Source: Brevibacillus_F sp035644815 | Lineage (GTDB): Bacteria > Bacillota > Bacilli > Brevibacillales > Brevibacillaceae | Length of the DNA stretch: 14,298 nucleotides | Assembly: GCA_035644815.1 (NCBI GenBank) | Contig: DASQNU010000084.1 | Coordinates: forward strand, 1 to 14,298 | Reading direction: 5' to 3' | Part shown: piece after piece, positions 1 through 6,553 of the stretch | Layout of the letters: each line of letters starts with the position of its first letter | Numbering within the stretch: position 1 is the first letter of the stretch | Position numbers and translations under genes: made by a program | Notes under the pieces: model-generated | What the model saw: the letters and a program-made list of their open reading frames with translations, nothing else | Told to the model about the DNA's origin: nothing | Databases searched by the model: none

Positions 1-68
1 AATAAGAGAGCAAGTAAAGCAAGTAGCCATCTTCGACTCAATCGAATCAACCCCCATGTATTTAGTAA

Positions 69-113
69 ATTGAATATGTTTTAAATATATTGCAATACTT
101 TGTAATATTCAAT
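69..113. repeat. AT-rich inverted repeat downstream of the dipeptidase gene
   Basis: A perfect 9-bp inverted repeat, ATTGAATAT (69-77) and ATATTCAAT (105-113), encloses a smaller perfect palindrome ATTGCAAT (89-96). The region is almost pure A/T with no GC-rich stem, so it is a poor intrinsic terminator and looks more like a protein-binding region for whatever lies left of the window. The left arm is part of TTTAGTAAATTGAAT (61-75), which resembles TTTAGTAAACTGCAAT at 905-920 in the dipeptidase promoter, so one regulator might act at both places. That link is inference. The remaining bases in 1-160 hold no gene I can support. Confidence 0.3.
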
Positions 114-160
114 CTATTTTTGTCGCAAGGATGTAAATAAATCTCACATATCCATCCTCT

Positions 161-853
161 TTATAACGTTGCGATTCCACCGTAAATAGCAGATGCCTGA
201 TTTTTGCGTGCCCACGATATCGTGCCGTATTCAAAGTGCCACCATTCGCGTGGGTAATTGGTGAAGCCTGCTTTGGTCATCACATGATAGAGCAGACGAC
301 GGTTGTCACGGATGCGCAGGGTTCGCTCATCATAAGCGGAGAGTTCTTCAAAATAGCGAGTAGCAGCGACTTCACTGAAATCATCAAACTCCGTGCCCAT
401 CTCCAGCCATCCATCTGGACCGCTGATCGTCAAGTCGATGGCTCCGCCAGTTAGATGGGGCGAAGGTCGGGTAAGATCCTGCGTCGGTCGGGCGACAAAC
501 TTGGTTAATTCCTGGTCCAGCGCTTCTCCTTCTTGCCAGCCTTGAGCGAGTAGAGACTGCTTGAAACGATTGTACAAGGACTGCTGTACCTCGAAGGAAC
601 GCCAACCGTCCAATACGACAAAAAAGAAACCCTCTGGCAGCATTTCCGCAGCCTGCCGCAACCGAGCCGCAACGCCAGAGCGCAGATACGCTTCCTCTGT
701 GGTCCCATCATAGTCCTGCAAATAGTAGCTGGGGTAAATGAAGATTCGCTCGTAGAACGTAGAGAGAGGGATCAACGGTTCTTTACATTCGGTGATCGGC
801 GGTTGGAGAGACAGATCGACCGTAGGTTCTGCAGGAATCGGTGTATGATACAT
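161..853 (-). CDS. D-alanyl-D-alanine dipeptidase, VanX/DdpX type (peptidase M15D)
   Basis: This 230-residue zinc dipeptidase is predicted to hydrolyse D-Ala-D-Ala. It has no signal peptide, so it should act in the cytoplasm, as VanX and DdpX do. The family's active site is all visible: Arg85 in DGWRS, zinc ligands His133 and Asp140 in SPHLTGGAID, the catalytic Glu203 and zinc ligand His206 in EWWHFEYG, plus the EFDDFSE segment at 155-161. The frame is open further upstream (to 946), but the start at 853 is chosen because AAAGGAGGT lies 7 bases before it, while the longer version has no ribosome site and an atypical N-terminus. No vanH or vanA ligase is nearby, so there is no sign of glycopeptide resistance. 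A role in recycling cell-wall dipeptide is more likely. The gene is divergent from the flavoprotein gene. The family call is firm; the physiological role is inferred. Confidence 0.9.
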   Translation of the reverse strand: MYHTPIPAEPTVDLSLQPPITECKEPLIPLSTFYERIFIYPSYYLQDYDGTTEEAYLRSGVAARLRQAAEMLPEGFFFVVLDGWRSFEVQQSLYNRFKQSLLAQGWQEGEALDQELTKFVARPTQDLTRPSPHLTGGAIDLTISGPDGWLEMGTEFDDFSEVAATRYFEELSAYDERTLRIRDNRRLLYHVMTKAGFTNYPREWWHFEYGTISWARKNQASAIYGGIATL

Positions 854-884
854 AGGTGCCACCTCCTTTGGTAAATTTGGAAAT

Positions 885-938
885 ATCGTATCGCAGTTTG
901 AGTTTTTAGTAAACTGCAATTTATTTTGATTTATTGCA
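885..938 (-). promoter_or_regulatory. Dipeptidase promoter with overlapping palindromic operator candidates
   Basis: Read on the minus strand, TTTACT (913-908) and TACGAT (890-885) are 17 bases apart and fit a sigma-A promoter, with a leader of about 25 bases before the ribosome site at 869-861. Two perfect inverted repeats overlap here. GCAGTTT/AAACTGC (893-899 and 911-917) covers the -35 box and spacer, and TGCAAT/ATTGCA (915-920 and 933-938) lies immediately upstream. Their position suggests a repressor or activator site acting on the dipeptidase, and possibly on the divergent flavoprotein gene. The regulator is unknown. Confidence 0.45.
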
Positions 939-1000
939 AATGTCACATCATCGCACCTGATTTCGCCTTATGTTACGAAAGACGAATTTTACGGAGGATG

Positions 1001-2299
1001 ATGAGTGTGCAGACGTATGATGCAGCCGTAATTGGCGGAGGGTTGGCAGGACTTATTGCCGCGATCGATTTGGCGAAGGAAGGGGTTTCTACGGTATTGC
1101 TGGAAAAGTCCAGTCGTATGGGCGGACGGGCGATGACCAGCAACAAAAATGGCGTCTTCCTCAATCTGGGGGCGCATGCGTTATACCGTACGGGAAAGGC
1201 TTTTGCCATCCTGCAGGAGCTTGGCGTCAGATTGGAGGGGGGACGGCCAGCTTCACAAATCGGTGTACTATCTCATAACAGGCTGCTGCCTATGCCGACA
1301 AGTCCGTGGGGGTTGCTTTCCTCCCGGCTGCTGTCATGGTCGGGCAAAAGGCAGCTCATAAAGCTGATGACTACGCTAAGCAAACTGGAGTCTGATAAGC
1401 TACCTGACACCAGTATTAAGGAGTGGGTGGAAAGAGAAATCGATGATCCACTGGTGCAAAAGCTCTTTTATGCGCTGTGCAGAACAGCGACTTATACAGT
1501 GGAACCGGCGCATCTGTTGGCTGGACCTGCTCTTGCCCAGATCCAGCGTTCCCTGAAAGGCGGCGTTCTTTACTTGCATGGCGGCTGGCAAACGATCGTG
1601 GACCAACTGAGGGAGAAAGCGGCCGATGCGGGTGTTCACATCATCAGCAATAAACGTGTGACGGACATTCAGCAAGAAGATGGAAGGATCAAAAAGCTTT
1701 ACTTTGCAGACGGGGAACAGATGGATGTAACCTATGTGATCAGCACAGCATCACCCGCTGAAAACGAGAAGCTGCTTCAAGGAGCGGAGTATACCGTCCT
1801 GAAACGGTGGAAGGAAGCAGCAAGACCATCGATGGCTGCTTGCCTAGATCTGGGCCTAAAGAAACTGTCACCCAAGGGACCCCATTTCGTTCTCGATCTG
1901 GATCGGCCCATCTATTTTTCGAATCACAGCCTCCACGCCGAGTTAAGTGCAAATGGAACCGTAGTCACGCATCTGTTGAAATACAATGGTCCGCATGAGA
2001 GTGATCCGAAAGAAGATGAACGCATTCTGGCAGAAACGATGAATCTGCTGCATCCCGGCTGGGAAAAGGAAGTGGTAGCAAGGCAATTTCTTCCCAATAT
2101 CACGGTAAGCCATGACTTTCCCCATATAGGGAGAAGAGAAATGGCTATAGGACCGGAAGTGCCCGAGGTGCAAGGATTTTATGTAGCAGGGGACTGGGCT
2201 GGCCACGGAGAGTTTCTCGTGGACGCATCGGCGGCAAGCGCAAGACGAGCGGTACAAGCGATCATGAAAAAGTGCAGGCTGACTGCAGCGATTCACTAA
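1001..2299 (+). CDS. FAD-dependent oxidoreductase (flavin amine oxidase / protoporphyrinogen oxidase / phytoene desaturase superfamily)
   Basis: The product (about 432 residues) is a soluble two-domain flavoprotein. The N-terminus carries the dinucleotide-binding motif GGGLAG (12-17) with Glu35 at the end of the second strand for the ribose, followed by RMGGRA (39-44), typical of this superfamily. The C-terminus has FYVAGDWAGHGE (393-404), which closes over the flavin, and then a final helix. Substrate cannot be read from sequence: relatives oxidise amines, carotenoid precursors or porphyrinogens, and no carotenoid or haem gene is beside it to decide. The start is uncertain. GGAGG at 993-997 lies 3 bases before ATG 1001 and 9 bases before an in-frame GTG at 1007, so either is possible; the open frame back to 926 is unlikely to be translated. 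I could not identify a convincing promoter. Transcription ends at the hairpin at 2326-2362. Confidence 0.82.
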   Translation: MSVQTYDAAVIGGGLAGLIAAIDLAKEGVSTVLLEKSSRMGGRAMTSNKNGVFLNLGAHALYRTGKAFAILQELGVRLEGGRPASQIGVLSHNRLLPMPTSPWGLLSSRLLSWSGKRQLIKLMTTLSKLESDKLPDTSIKEWVEREIDDPLVQKLFYALCRTATYTVEPAHLLAGPALAQIQRSLKGGVLYLHGGWQTIVDQLREKAADAGVHIISNKRVTDIQQEDGRIKKLYFADGEQMDVTYVISTASPAENEKLLQGAEYTVLKRWKEAARPSMAACLDLGLKKLSPKGPHFVLDLDRPIYFSNHSLHAELSANGTVVTHLLKYNGPHESDPKEDERILAETMNLLHPGWEKEVVARQFLPNITVSHDFPHIGRREMAIGPEVPEVQGFYVAGDWAGHGEFLVDASAASARRAVQAIMKKCRLTAAIH

Positions 2300-2325
2300 C
2301 GAACAGAGCATGTCTATACAGAACG

Positions 2326-2362
2326 AAAAGAGGGACCGGTCCAATCGACCAGCCCCTCTTTT
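2326..2362. terminator. Bidirectional intrinsic terminator between convergent genes
   Basis: A 15-base arm (2326-2340, AAAAGAGGG...) pairs with 2348-2362 (...CCCCTCTTTT) with two imperfect pairs and a 7-base loop. The A-run on one side and T-run on the other give a U-tail in both directions, so it can serve both the flavoprotein gene and the hydrolase gene that converge here. Confidence 0.8.
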
Positions 2363-2371
2363 GCATGATGT

Positions 2372-3784
2372 CTAAGGCAAGAGCAATTGCCAATACAATG
2401 CCCACGGAATAAAGAGAAGTCCAGCTGCTAACAAAATGGATGAACCGGCTCCCAATCGGTCTGCCTCTGTGCCTCTGGATCTCCACAAGGATCGCGCATG
2501 AAGAAGGGAAAGTATGCTGGTGATCACTGCAAGCACCTGCAAGATGAGCCAAGGAAGCGGCCGGCCGAAAAGAATCGGAGCGACGTCCTTTGCCCCAGTC
2601 ATCATGAGAAAGCCAAAGAACCCAAACAATCCGAGAAGCGTCAAAAGACCGGTGCAAGCAAAGAGGATTCGGAAGATACGAGCGCTCTTTTGAGTCGATG
2701 AATTTCGCTTGCATGCCCTGACCAGACCGGTTGCAAACATGGCCAGTAATAGAATGAACAATCCGCCTTGGAGCCAATGAGAATCGTACCAAGACAATCG
2801 AGTGATCCCGGGATTGGAAGAAAGATCATGCCCGGGCAGATCTCCTTTTACCTGCGGACCCGGTGCTTTTCCTTGGACAACCTCATGAAGCCAAGTAAGC
2901 ATGGCTTCTGTATAACCGGGGGCATAGGCTTCCGACTGAGTAAATCCATCTTGGGAGGTACGCAGCAGATGACTGGCATTCGGGATGAACTGGATCGTAT
3001 AGTGCTCATTTCCTTTCCGTTTCAGTGCATCCTCCAGATGCTGCGCGCTTTCGACCTTGGGCCCGATGCGATCATGGCTCCCCCAGATGGCCAGTACTGG
3101 CTGGTGCAATTGTTCAAAAACAGGCATGGGATCAAACGTTGCTTCCGGAAAAAGTCCAGCCGATATTGCAAAGCGAATGCCATTTTGAGAAGCAAAGCGG
3201 ATCATGGAGGGAGAAGTGACTCCTTGATGCTGAAGCCTGTTTTCCAAATGCCACGACTGCTGCTGAGCGGGCTGCACGCCAGATAAACCAACGGTAATCA
3301 GAAAGGATACCTGACTGGACTGCGAGGCAGCAAGTGCTGCGACCATCCCTCCTTCGCTGATTCCCCACAAGCCGATTTTGGCTGGATCGACAGCAGGATC
3401 TTCCCCCAGCGCAGCGACGGCTGCCAATACGTCACTGGCTAATACCGAGTAAGAACGCCCCCCAACACGGGATTGGGAGAAACCATCGGCACGTTTGTCA
3501 TAAATGAGCGTGACCACCCCAGCTTTGGCAAACAACTCTGCCTCCTGCCGATATTTTTCCCGACTGTTGGAGCTGGAGCCATGGACGAGGACGATAGCCG
3601 GATGTCGCCCGGGTTGATTAGGGGTAAGAAGCGTCCCATTCAGCATGACATCCCCACTTTGAAAATGGACCTGCTCCTCTTGAAAACTGCCTGACTCTGC
3701 TTGAACGATTGCGGTTGCCGGTTGGATGAAAAGAATAAGGGCCATAAGCATGATAAACATACGTAGAATCATGTCGATACACAT
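2372..3784 (-). CDS. Exported alpha/beta hydrolase with C-terminal membrane domain
   Basis: This 470-residue protein has three parts. An N-terminal hydrophobic export signal or anchor covers about residues 8-27. A full alpha/beta-hydrolase domain covers about 35-302, with oxyanion-hole motif HGSSS (68-72), nucleophile Ser143 in GISEGG, acid Asp238 in WGSHD and catalytic His272 in NASHLL. The tail has about four predicted membrane helices (near 338-356, 369-395, 404-428 and 446-468). The hydrolase domain resembles dienelactone-hydrolase-like and acyl-peptidase-like esterases; the substrate is unknown. The layout puts the catalytic domain outside the cell, held to the membrane at its C-terminal side. 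The start is not certain: AGGAAAGG directly precedes ATG 3784, and ATG 3772 (residue 5) is an alternative; both leave the signal intact. The gene is monocistronic and converges on the flavoprotein gene. Confidence 0.85.
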   Translation of the reverse strand: MCIDMILRMFIMLMALILFIQPATAIVQAESGSFQEEQVHFQSGDVMLNGTLLTPNQPGRHPAIVLVHGSSSNSREKYRQEAELFAKAGVVTLIYDKRADGFSQSRVGGRSYSVLASDVLAAVAALGEDPAVDPAKIGLWGISEGGMVAALAASQSSQVSFLITVGLSGVQPAQQQSWHLENRLQHQGVTSPSMIRFASQNGIRFAISAGLFPEATFDPMPVFEQLHQPVLAIWGSHDRIGPKVESAQHLEDALKRKGNEHYTIQFIPNASHLLRTSQDGFTQSEAYAPGYTEAMLTWLHEVVQGKAPGPQVKGDLPGHDLSSNPGITRLSWYDSHWLQGGLFILLLAMFATGLVRACKRNSSTQKSARIFRILFACTGLLTLLGLFGFFGFLMMTGAKDVAPILFGRPLPWLILQVLAVITSILSLLHARSLWRSRGTEADRLGAGSSILLAAGLLFIPWALYWQLLLP

Positions 3785-3991
3785 CCTTTCCTATGGAAGA
3801 CTTTGTATATAGTGATGATTGTAACGGCGGCGCTGATAGGGAAGAACGTACGAGAGGATGAATGCATGTCAGTCTTGCGGATGAATCATGGTATGGGGGA
3901 AGATTTTCCTAGAAACGGTTGGAGGAAAGCAGTTTGGATCAGACCTTGGAAGGAATTATGAAATAAAATTTCAGAGCTTTTGTCGAATCTA

Positions 3992-4019
3992 TTGACGCAA
4001 AGTTTCAAATATTTATACT
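3992..4019 (+). promoter_or_regulatory. Sigma-A-type promoter of the YngK-like gene
   Basis: TTGACG (3992-3997) and TATACT (4014-4019) are separated by 16 bases and match the vegetative consensus at 5 of 6 positions each. Transcription would start near 4026, leaving a short leader before the ribosome site at 4041-4050. The rest of the 3785-4057 gap contains only very short open frames and no RNA structure that I can support. Confidence 0.65.
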
Positions 4020-4057
4020 CTTCTTTAAGGAATGTAAGAGAAGGAAGGGGAAATAAC

Positions 4058-5677
4058 ATGAGCAGGAAGCCTTTCAGTAAGCTGCTTCTTTTATCGATGG
4101 CCTTCATGTTGGGGACCTCCATCATGACATTGCCCACGCATGCGGATGCGGCTGGGAAAAAGCAGCAGAGCAAACGAGCGAGTGTCGCAAATGTGGACAT
4201 CCCGGAGGAGACCCCGTATGTCAAAAGGCAGCTGCGTGCGGCGTGGGTTGCAAGCGTTACCAACATCGACTGGCCTTCCAAAAAAGGGCTGAGCGAAGAG
4301 AAGCAAAGGCAAGAGTTCATCAAGATTTTGGATGAATCCAAAGAGATGGGCATGAACGCGGTCATCGTCCAGATCCGGCCAACCTCAGACTCCTTCTACC
4401 CCTCGAAATACATGCCCTGGTCGGAATATCTGACCGGCACACAAGGGAAATCTCCAGGATACGACCCGCTGGAATTTATGATCAAGGAAGCGCACAGACG
4501 CAATCTGGAGTTCCATGCCTGGTTTAACCCGTATCGCATCAGCATGAAGGCTGACCTGAATGCGCTCGTGGAGGATCATCCGGCGAGAAAGCATCCAGAG
4601 TGGGTGGTCAGCTACGGTGGCAAGCTGTACTACAATCCGGGCATACCAGAAGCAAAAGATTTCGTGATCAAGGCGATCATGGAAGCTGTAGAAGAATACG
4701 ATATCGATGCTGTTCATCTGGATGACTATTTCTATCCTTACAAGGTTGCTGGTGAAGAGTTCCAGGACGAAGAGACCTACCAGCGCTACGGGGCAGACAA
4801 GTTTGCTGACAAAAATGATTGGCGCCGCAACAATATCGATACCTTCGTCAAGGAACTGTCGGAAGCGATCAAAAAGGAGAAGAAGCATGTCAAATTCGGG
4901 ATCAGTCCTTTCGCCGTATGGAGAAACAAAGCCGTTGATGATTCCGGATCGGACACGAAAGCGGGACAGACTACGTATGACGACCTGTACGCAGACACGC
5001 GAAAATGGGTGAGAGAGGAATGGGTCGACTACATTACGCCGCAAATTTACTGGAACTTCGGGTTTGAGCCTGCCGCCTATGAAAAGGTACTAGATTGGTG
5101 GCTAGACGAGACAGAAGGAAAAGACCTGCATCTCTATGTGGGACAAGCGGTATACAAAATCAACAAAAACAACGAAGCCTGGGAAAATCCCGAAGAAATG
5201 CCGAACCAGCTGAAATACAATGCCACCATCGACCGGGTGAATGGCAGCATGTTCTTCAGCGCCAAGGATCTGCGCAATAATGAACTGGGCTTTACGGATC
5301 GATTGAAAGAGGATCTCTACAAGTATCCGGCGCTCGTCCCGGCTTCACCGTGGATCGACGATGAAGAGCCGAAAAAACCGAAGCTGAAAGAAGCCGAGTG
5401 GGAGGACGACGGGATCGCGTTGGAGTGGGAAGACCACAAGCAAAACGATGATACCACCTACTACGTGATCTACCGCTTCGCTGGGGATAAAAAGGGAGAC
5501 TTGGAGGATGCTGCGAATATCTTGACGACGGTAAGGAAAACAGGCAAAACCAAGCAAACCTTCGTTGATGAAACCGCAGAAGCGGGAGAAGTCTACACGT
5601 ACGTGATCACCTCGGTGAGCAGACTGCATAATGAGAGCGATGAGAGCAACAGCATTACCGTAAAGAAAGATAAGTAG
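4058..5677 (+). CDS. Secreted glycoside-hydrolase-like protein, YngK / DUF187 (GHL10) family
   Basis: The product has 539 residues. A signal peptide (positive head, hydrophobic core about 9-24, likely cut in the HADAAG region 28-33) has no lipobox cysteine, so the protein is secreted or wall-associated rather than a lipoprotein. The GHL10 TIM-barrel-like domain (about 57-425) shows RAAWVASVTNIDWPS (60-74), VQIRPTSDSFYPS (104-116), FHAWFNPYR (152-160), AVHLDDYFYPY (218-228), YITPQIYWNFGF (325-336) and LYVGQAVYK (359-367). Asp222/Asp223 and nearby acids are plausible catalytic residues by analogy. Residues about 440-537 look like a fibronectin-type-III-like beta domain. The family is linked to cell-wall or polysaccharide hydrolysis, but the exact substrate is not readable. 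The start at 4058 is chosen because AAGGAAGGGG lies 7 bases upstream and begins a proper signal peptide; the open frame to 3980 has neither. The gene has its own promoter and terminator. Confidence 0.9.
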   Translation: MSRKPFSKLLLLSMAFMLGTSIMTLPTHADAAGKKQQSKRASVANVDIPEETPYVKRQLRAAWVASVTNIDWPSKKGLSEEKQRQEFIKILDESKEMGMNAVIVQIRPTSDSFYPSKYMPWSEYLTGTQGKSPGYDPLEFMIKEAHRRNLEFHAWFNPYRISMKADLNALVEDHPARKHPEWVVSYGGKLYYNPGIPEAKDFVIKAIMEAVEEYDIDAVHLDDYFYPYKVAGEEFQDEETYQRYGADKFADKNDWRRNNIDTFVKELSEAIKKEKKHVKFGISPFAVWRNKAVDDSGSDTKAGQTTYDDLYADTRKWVREEWVDYITPQIYWNFGFEPAAYEKVLDWWLDETEGKDLHLYVGQAVYKINKNNEAWENPEEMPNQLKYNATIDRVNGSMFFSAKDLRNNELGFTDRLKEDLYKYPALVPASPWIDDEEPKKPKLKEAEWEDDGIALEWEDHKQNDDTTYYVIYRFAGDKKGDLEDAANILTTVRKTGKTKQTFVDETAEAGEVYTYVITSVSRLHNESDESNSITVKKDK

Positions 5678-5685
5678 TGAGCTTT

Positions 5686-5721
5686 GCAAAGGAGCAGGGT
5701 GCCGCCGTCTGCTCCTTTTGC
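5686..5721 (+). terminator. Intrinsic terminator after the YngK-like gene
   Basis: AAAGGAGCAG (5688-5697) pairs perfectly with CTGCTCCTTT (5709-5718) around an 11-base loop, followed by a short T-run. It starts 10 bases after the stop codon and ends the upstream transcript just before the ppaX promoter. Confidence 0.75.
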
Positions 5722-5722
5722 G

Positions 5723-5749
5723 TTTACTGGGAGCAAAGATTGGTATAAT
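5723..5749 (+). promoter_or_regulatory. Extended -10 promoter of ppaX
   Basis: A perfect TATAAT (5744-5749) is preceded by TGG, forming an extended -10 element (TGGTATAAT, 5741-5749). The best -35 is a weak TTTACT (5723-5728) at a short 15-base spacing, so the extended -10 probably carries the recognition. It directly follows the preceding terminator. Confidence 0.6.
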
Positions 5750-5787
5750 GGAGAAAAACGGTAGGACAAAGAGGAGAGAGAATTCAT

Positions 5788-6435
5788 ATGCGCTATCCCT
5801 ATGTGCTTTTTGACCTGGACGGAACCCTGCTGGATACGAACGAACTGATCTTCCGTTCGTTCGAGCATGCGTTTCAGATTCATTGCCCGAATACATACAC
5901 ACGCGCGGACGTACTGGCGAAGTTCGGCCGGCCATTGGCAGAGCAGATGGAAGAGTTCGTCCCGGGAAAAGGGGCAGAGCTGGTGAAGACCTATCGGGAG
6001 TATAACTTCCAGCATCACGATGCGTTGGTGCGGCCATTTCCCGATGTGGAAGAGGAGATTCGCAAGCTGCATGAGGCAGGTGTCAGGCTGGGCGTGGTTA
6101 CCAGTAAAATCCGCAAAACTACCCTAATGGGGCTGGAGCTATGCCGCTTACTGCCCTATTTTGAGACGATCGTAACCGCTGATGACACAGCAAAGCATAA
6201 GCCGCATCCGGAGCCTGTGAGAAAAGCGATGGAGGCCATGAAAGCAGATCCTGCTCAGACACTCATGGTAGGAGACAGCCCGTACGATATTCAAGCAGGA
6301 CAGGCTGCCGGGACAGCTGCGGCTATTGTGAAATGGAGCTTACGGAGCGAAGAGGAGTTACGATCCTATCAGGCTGACTATCTGGTAACTAGCATGAAGG
6401 AGCTGTGCTCGATCATTTTGGCGAAAAAAGAATAG
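5788..6435 (+). CDS. ppaX: HAD-superfamily phosphatase, probable pyrophosphatase PpaX
   Basis: This cytoplasmic enzyme of 215 residues is the usual PpaX length. All HAD motifs are present: motif I FDLDGTLLDTNE (8-19) with nucleophile Asp9 and acid/base Asp11; motif II VVTSK (103-107); motif III Lys138 in KHKPHPEP; and motif IV VGDSPYDI (161-168) with Asp163 and Asp167. The DTNELI stretch after motif I and the overall spacing fit PpaX of Bacilli, which hydrolyses the pyrophosphate released when HPr kinase/phosphorylase dephosphorylates HPr(Ser-P). A phosphoglycolate phosphatase (Gph) is the main alternative. GAGGAGAG lies about 9-10 bases before the ATG. In B. subtilis ppaX sits in an hprK-lgt cluster; here it stands alone, with a chemoreceptor gene downstream and no terminator between them. 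Confidence 0.85.
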   Translation: MRYPYVLFDLDGTLLDTNELIFRSFEHAFQIHCPNTYTRADVLAKFGRPLAEQMEEFVPGKGAELVKTYREYNFQHHDALVRPFPDVEEEIRKLHEAGVRLGVVTSKIRKTTLMGLELCRLLPYFETIVTADDTAKHKPHPEPVRKAMEAMKADPAQTLMVGDSPYDIQAGQAAGTAAAIVKWSLRSEEELRSYQADYLVTSMKELCSIILAKKE

Positions 6436-6455
6436 AATTGTAGAAATAGTGGTTT

Positions 6456-6546
6456 CCCCCTTGCTAAAAAGTTGATTATACTAGAATTAGATATTTTTAC
6501 CCATTTTAAAAAAACTTTACTGACTAAAGACTCAGACGCAAGGGGG
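6456..6546 (+). promoter_or_regulatory. Long-range inverted repeat that would mask the chemoreceptor ribosome site
   Basis: CCCCCTTGC (6456-6464), 21 bases after the ppaX stop, is exactly complementary to GCAAGGGGG (6538-6546), which contains the ribosome-binding site of the next gene (ATG at 6554). The 73-base interior is very A/T-rich. In any transcript running in from ppaX the nine GC-rich pairs could hide the ribosome site. A transcript starting inside the interior would lack the left arm and be free for translation. The pairing is seen; the function is inference. Confidence 0.35.
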
Positions 6547-6553
6547 CTTCTTT

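Noticed and set aside
2..73. Open frame at the left edge that could be the end of a plus-strand gene; also a minus-strand ATG at 57 running off the window
   Set aside because: Only about 20 codons in either direction, with no recognisable motif and no ribosome site for the minus-strand start.
161..853. Vancomycin-resistance cluster suggested by the VanX-type gene
   Set aside because: No VanH dehydrogenase, VanA/B ligase or VanRS-type regulators are adjacent; the neighbour is an unrelated flavoprotein.
926..1000. Longer N-terminus for the flavoprotein
   Set aside because: No ribosome site, sequence unlike the family, and the FAD motif is correctly placed from starts at 1001 or 1007.
3785..3970. 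Small genes in the spacer between the hydrolase and the YngK-like gene
   Set aside because: The only starts give peptides of 8-16 residues without convincing ribosome sites.
6436..6553. c-di-GMP riboswitch or sigma-D flagellar promoter before the chemoreceptor
   Set aside because: No GEMM-type conserved core is present, and the best sigma-D-like match (GATAT at 6490-6494) lacks a proper -35 and the GCC half.
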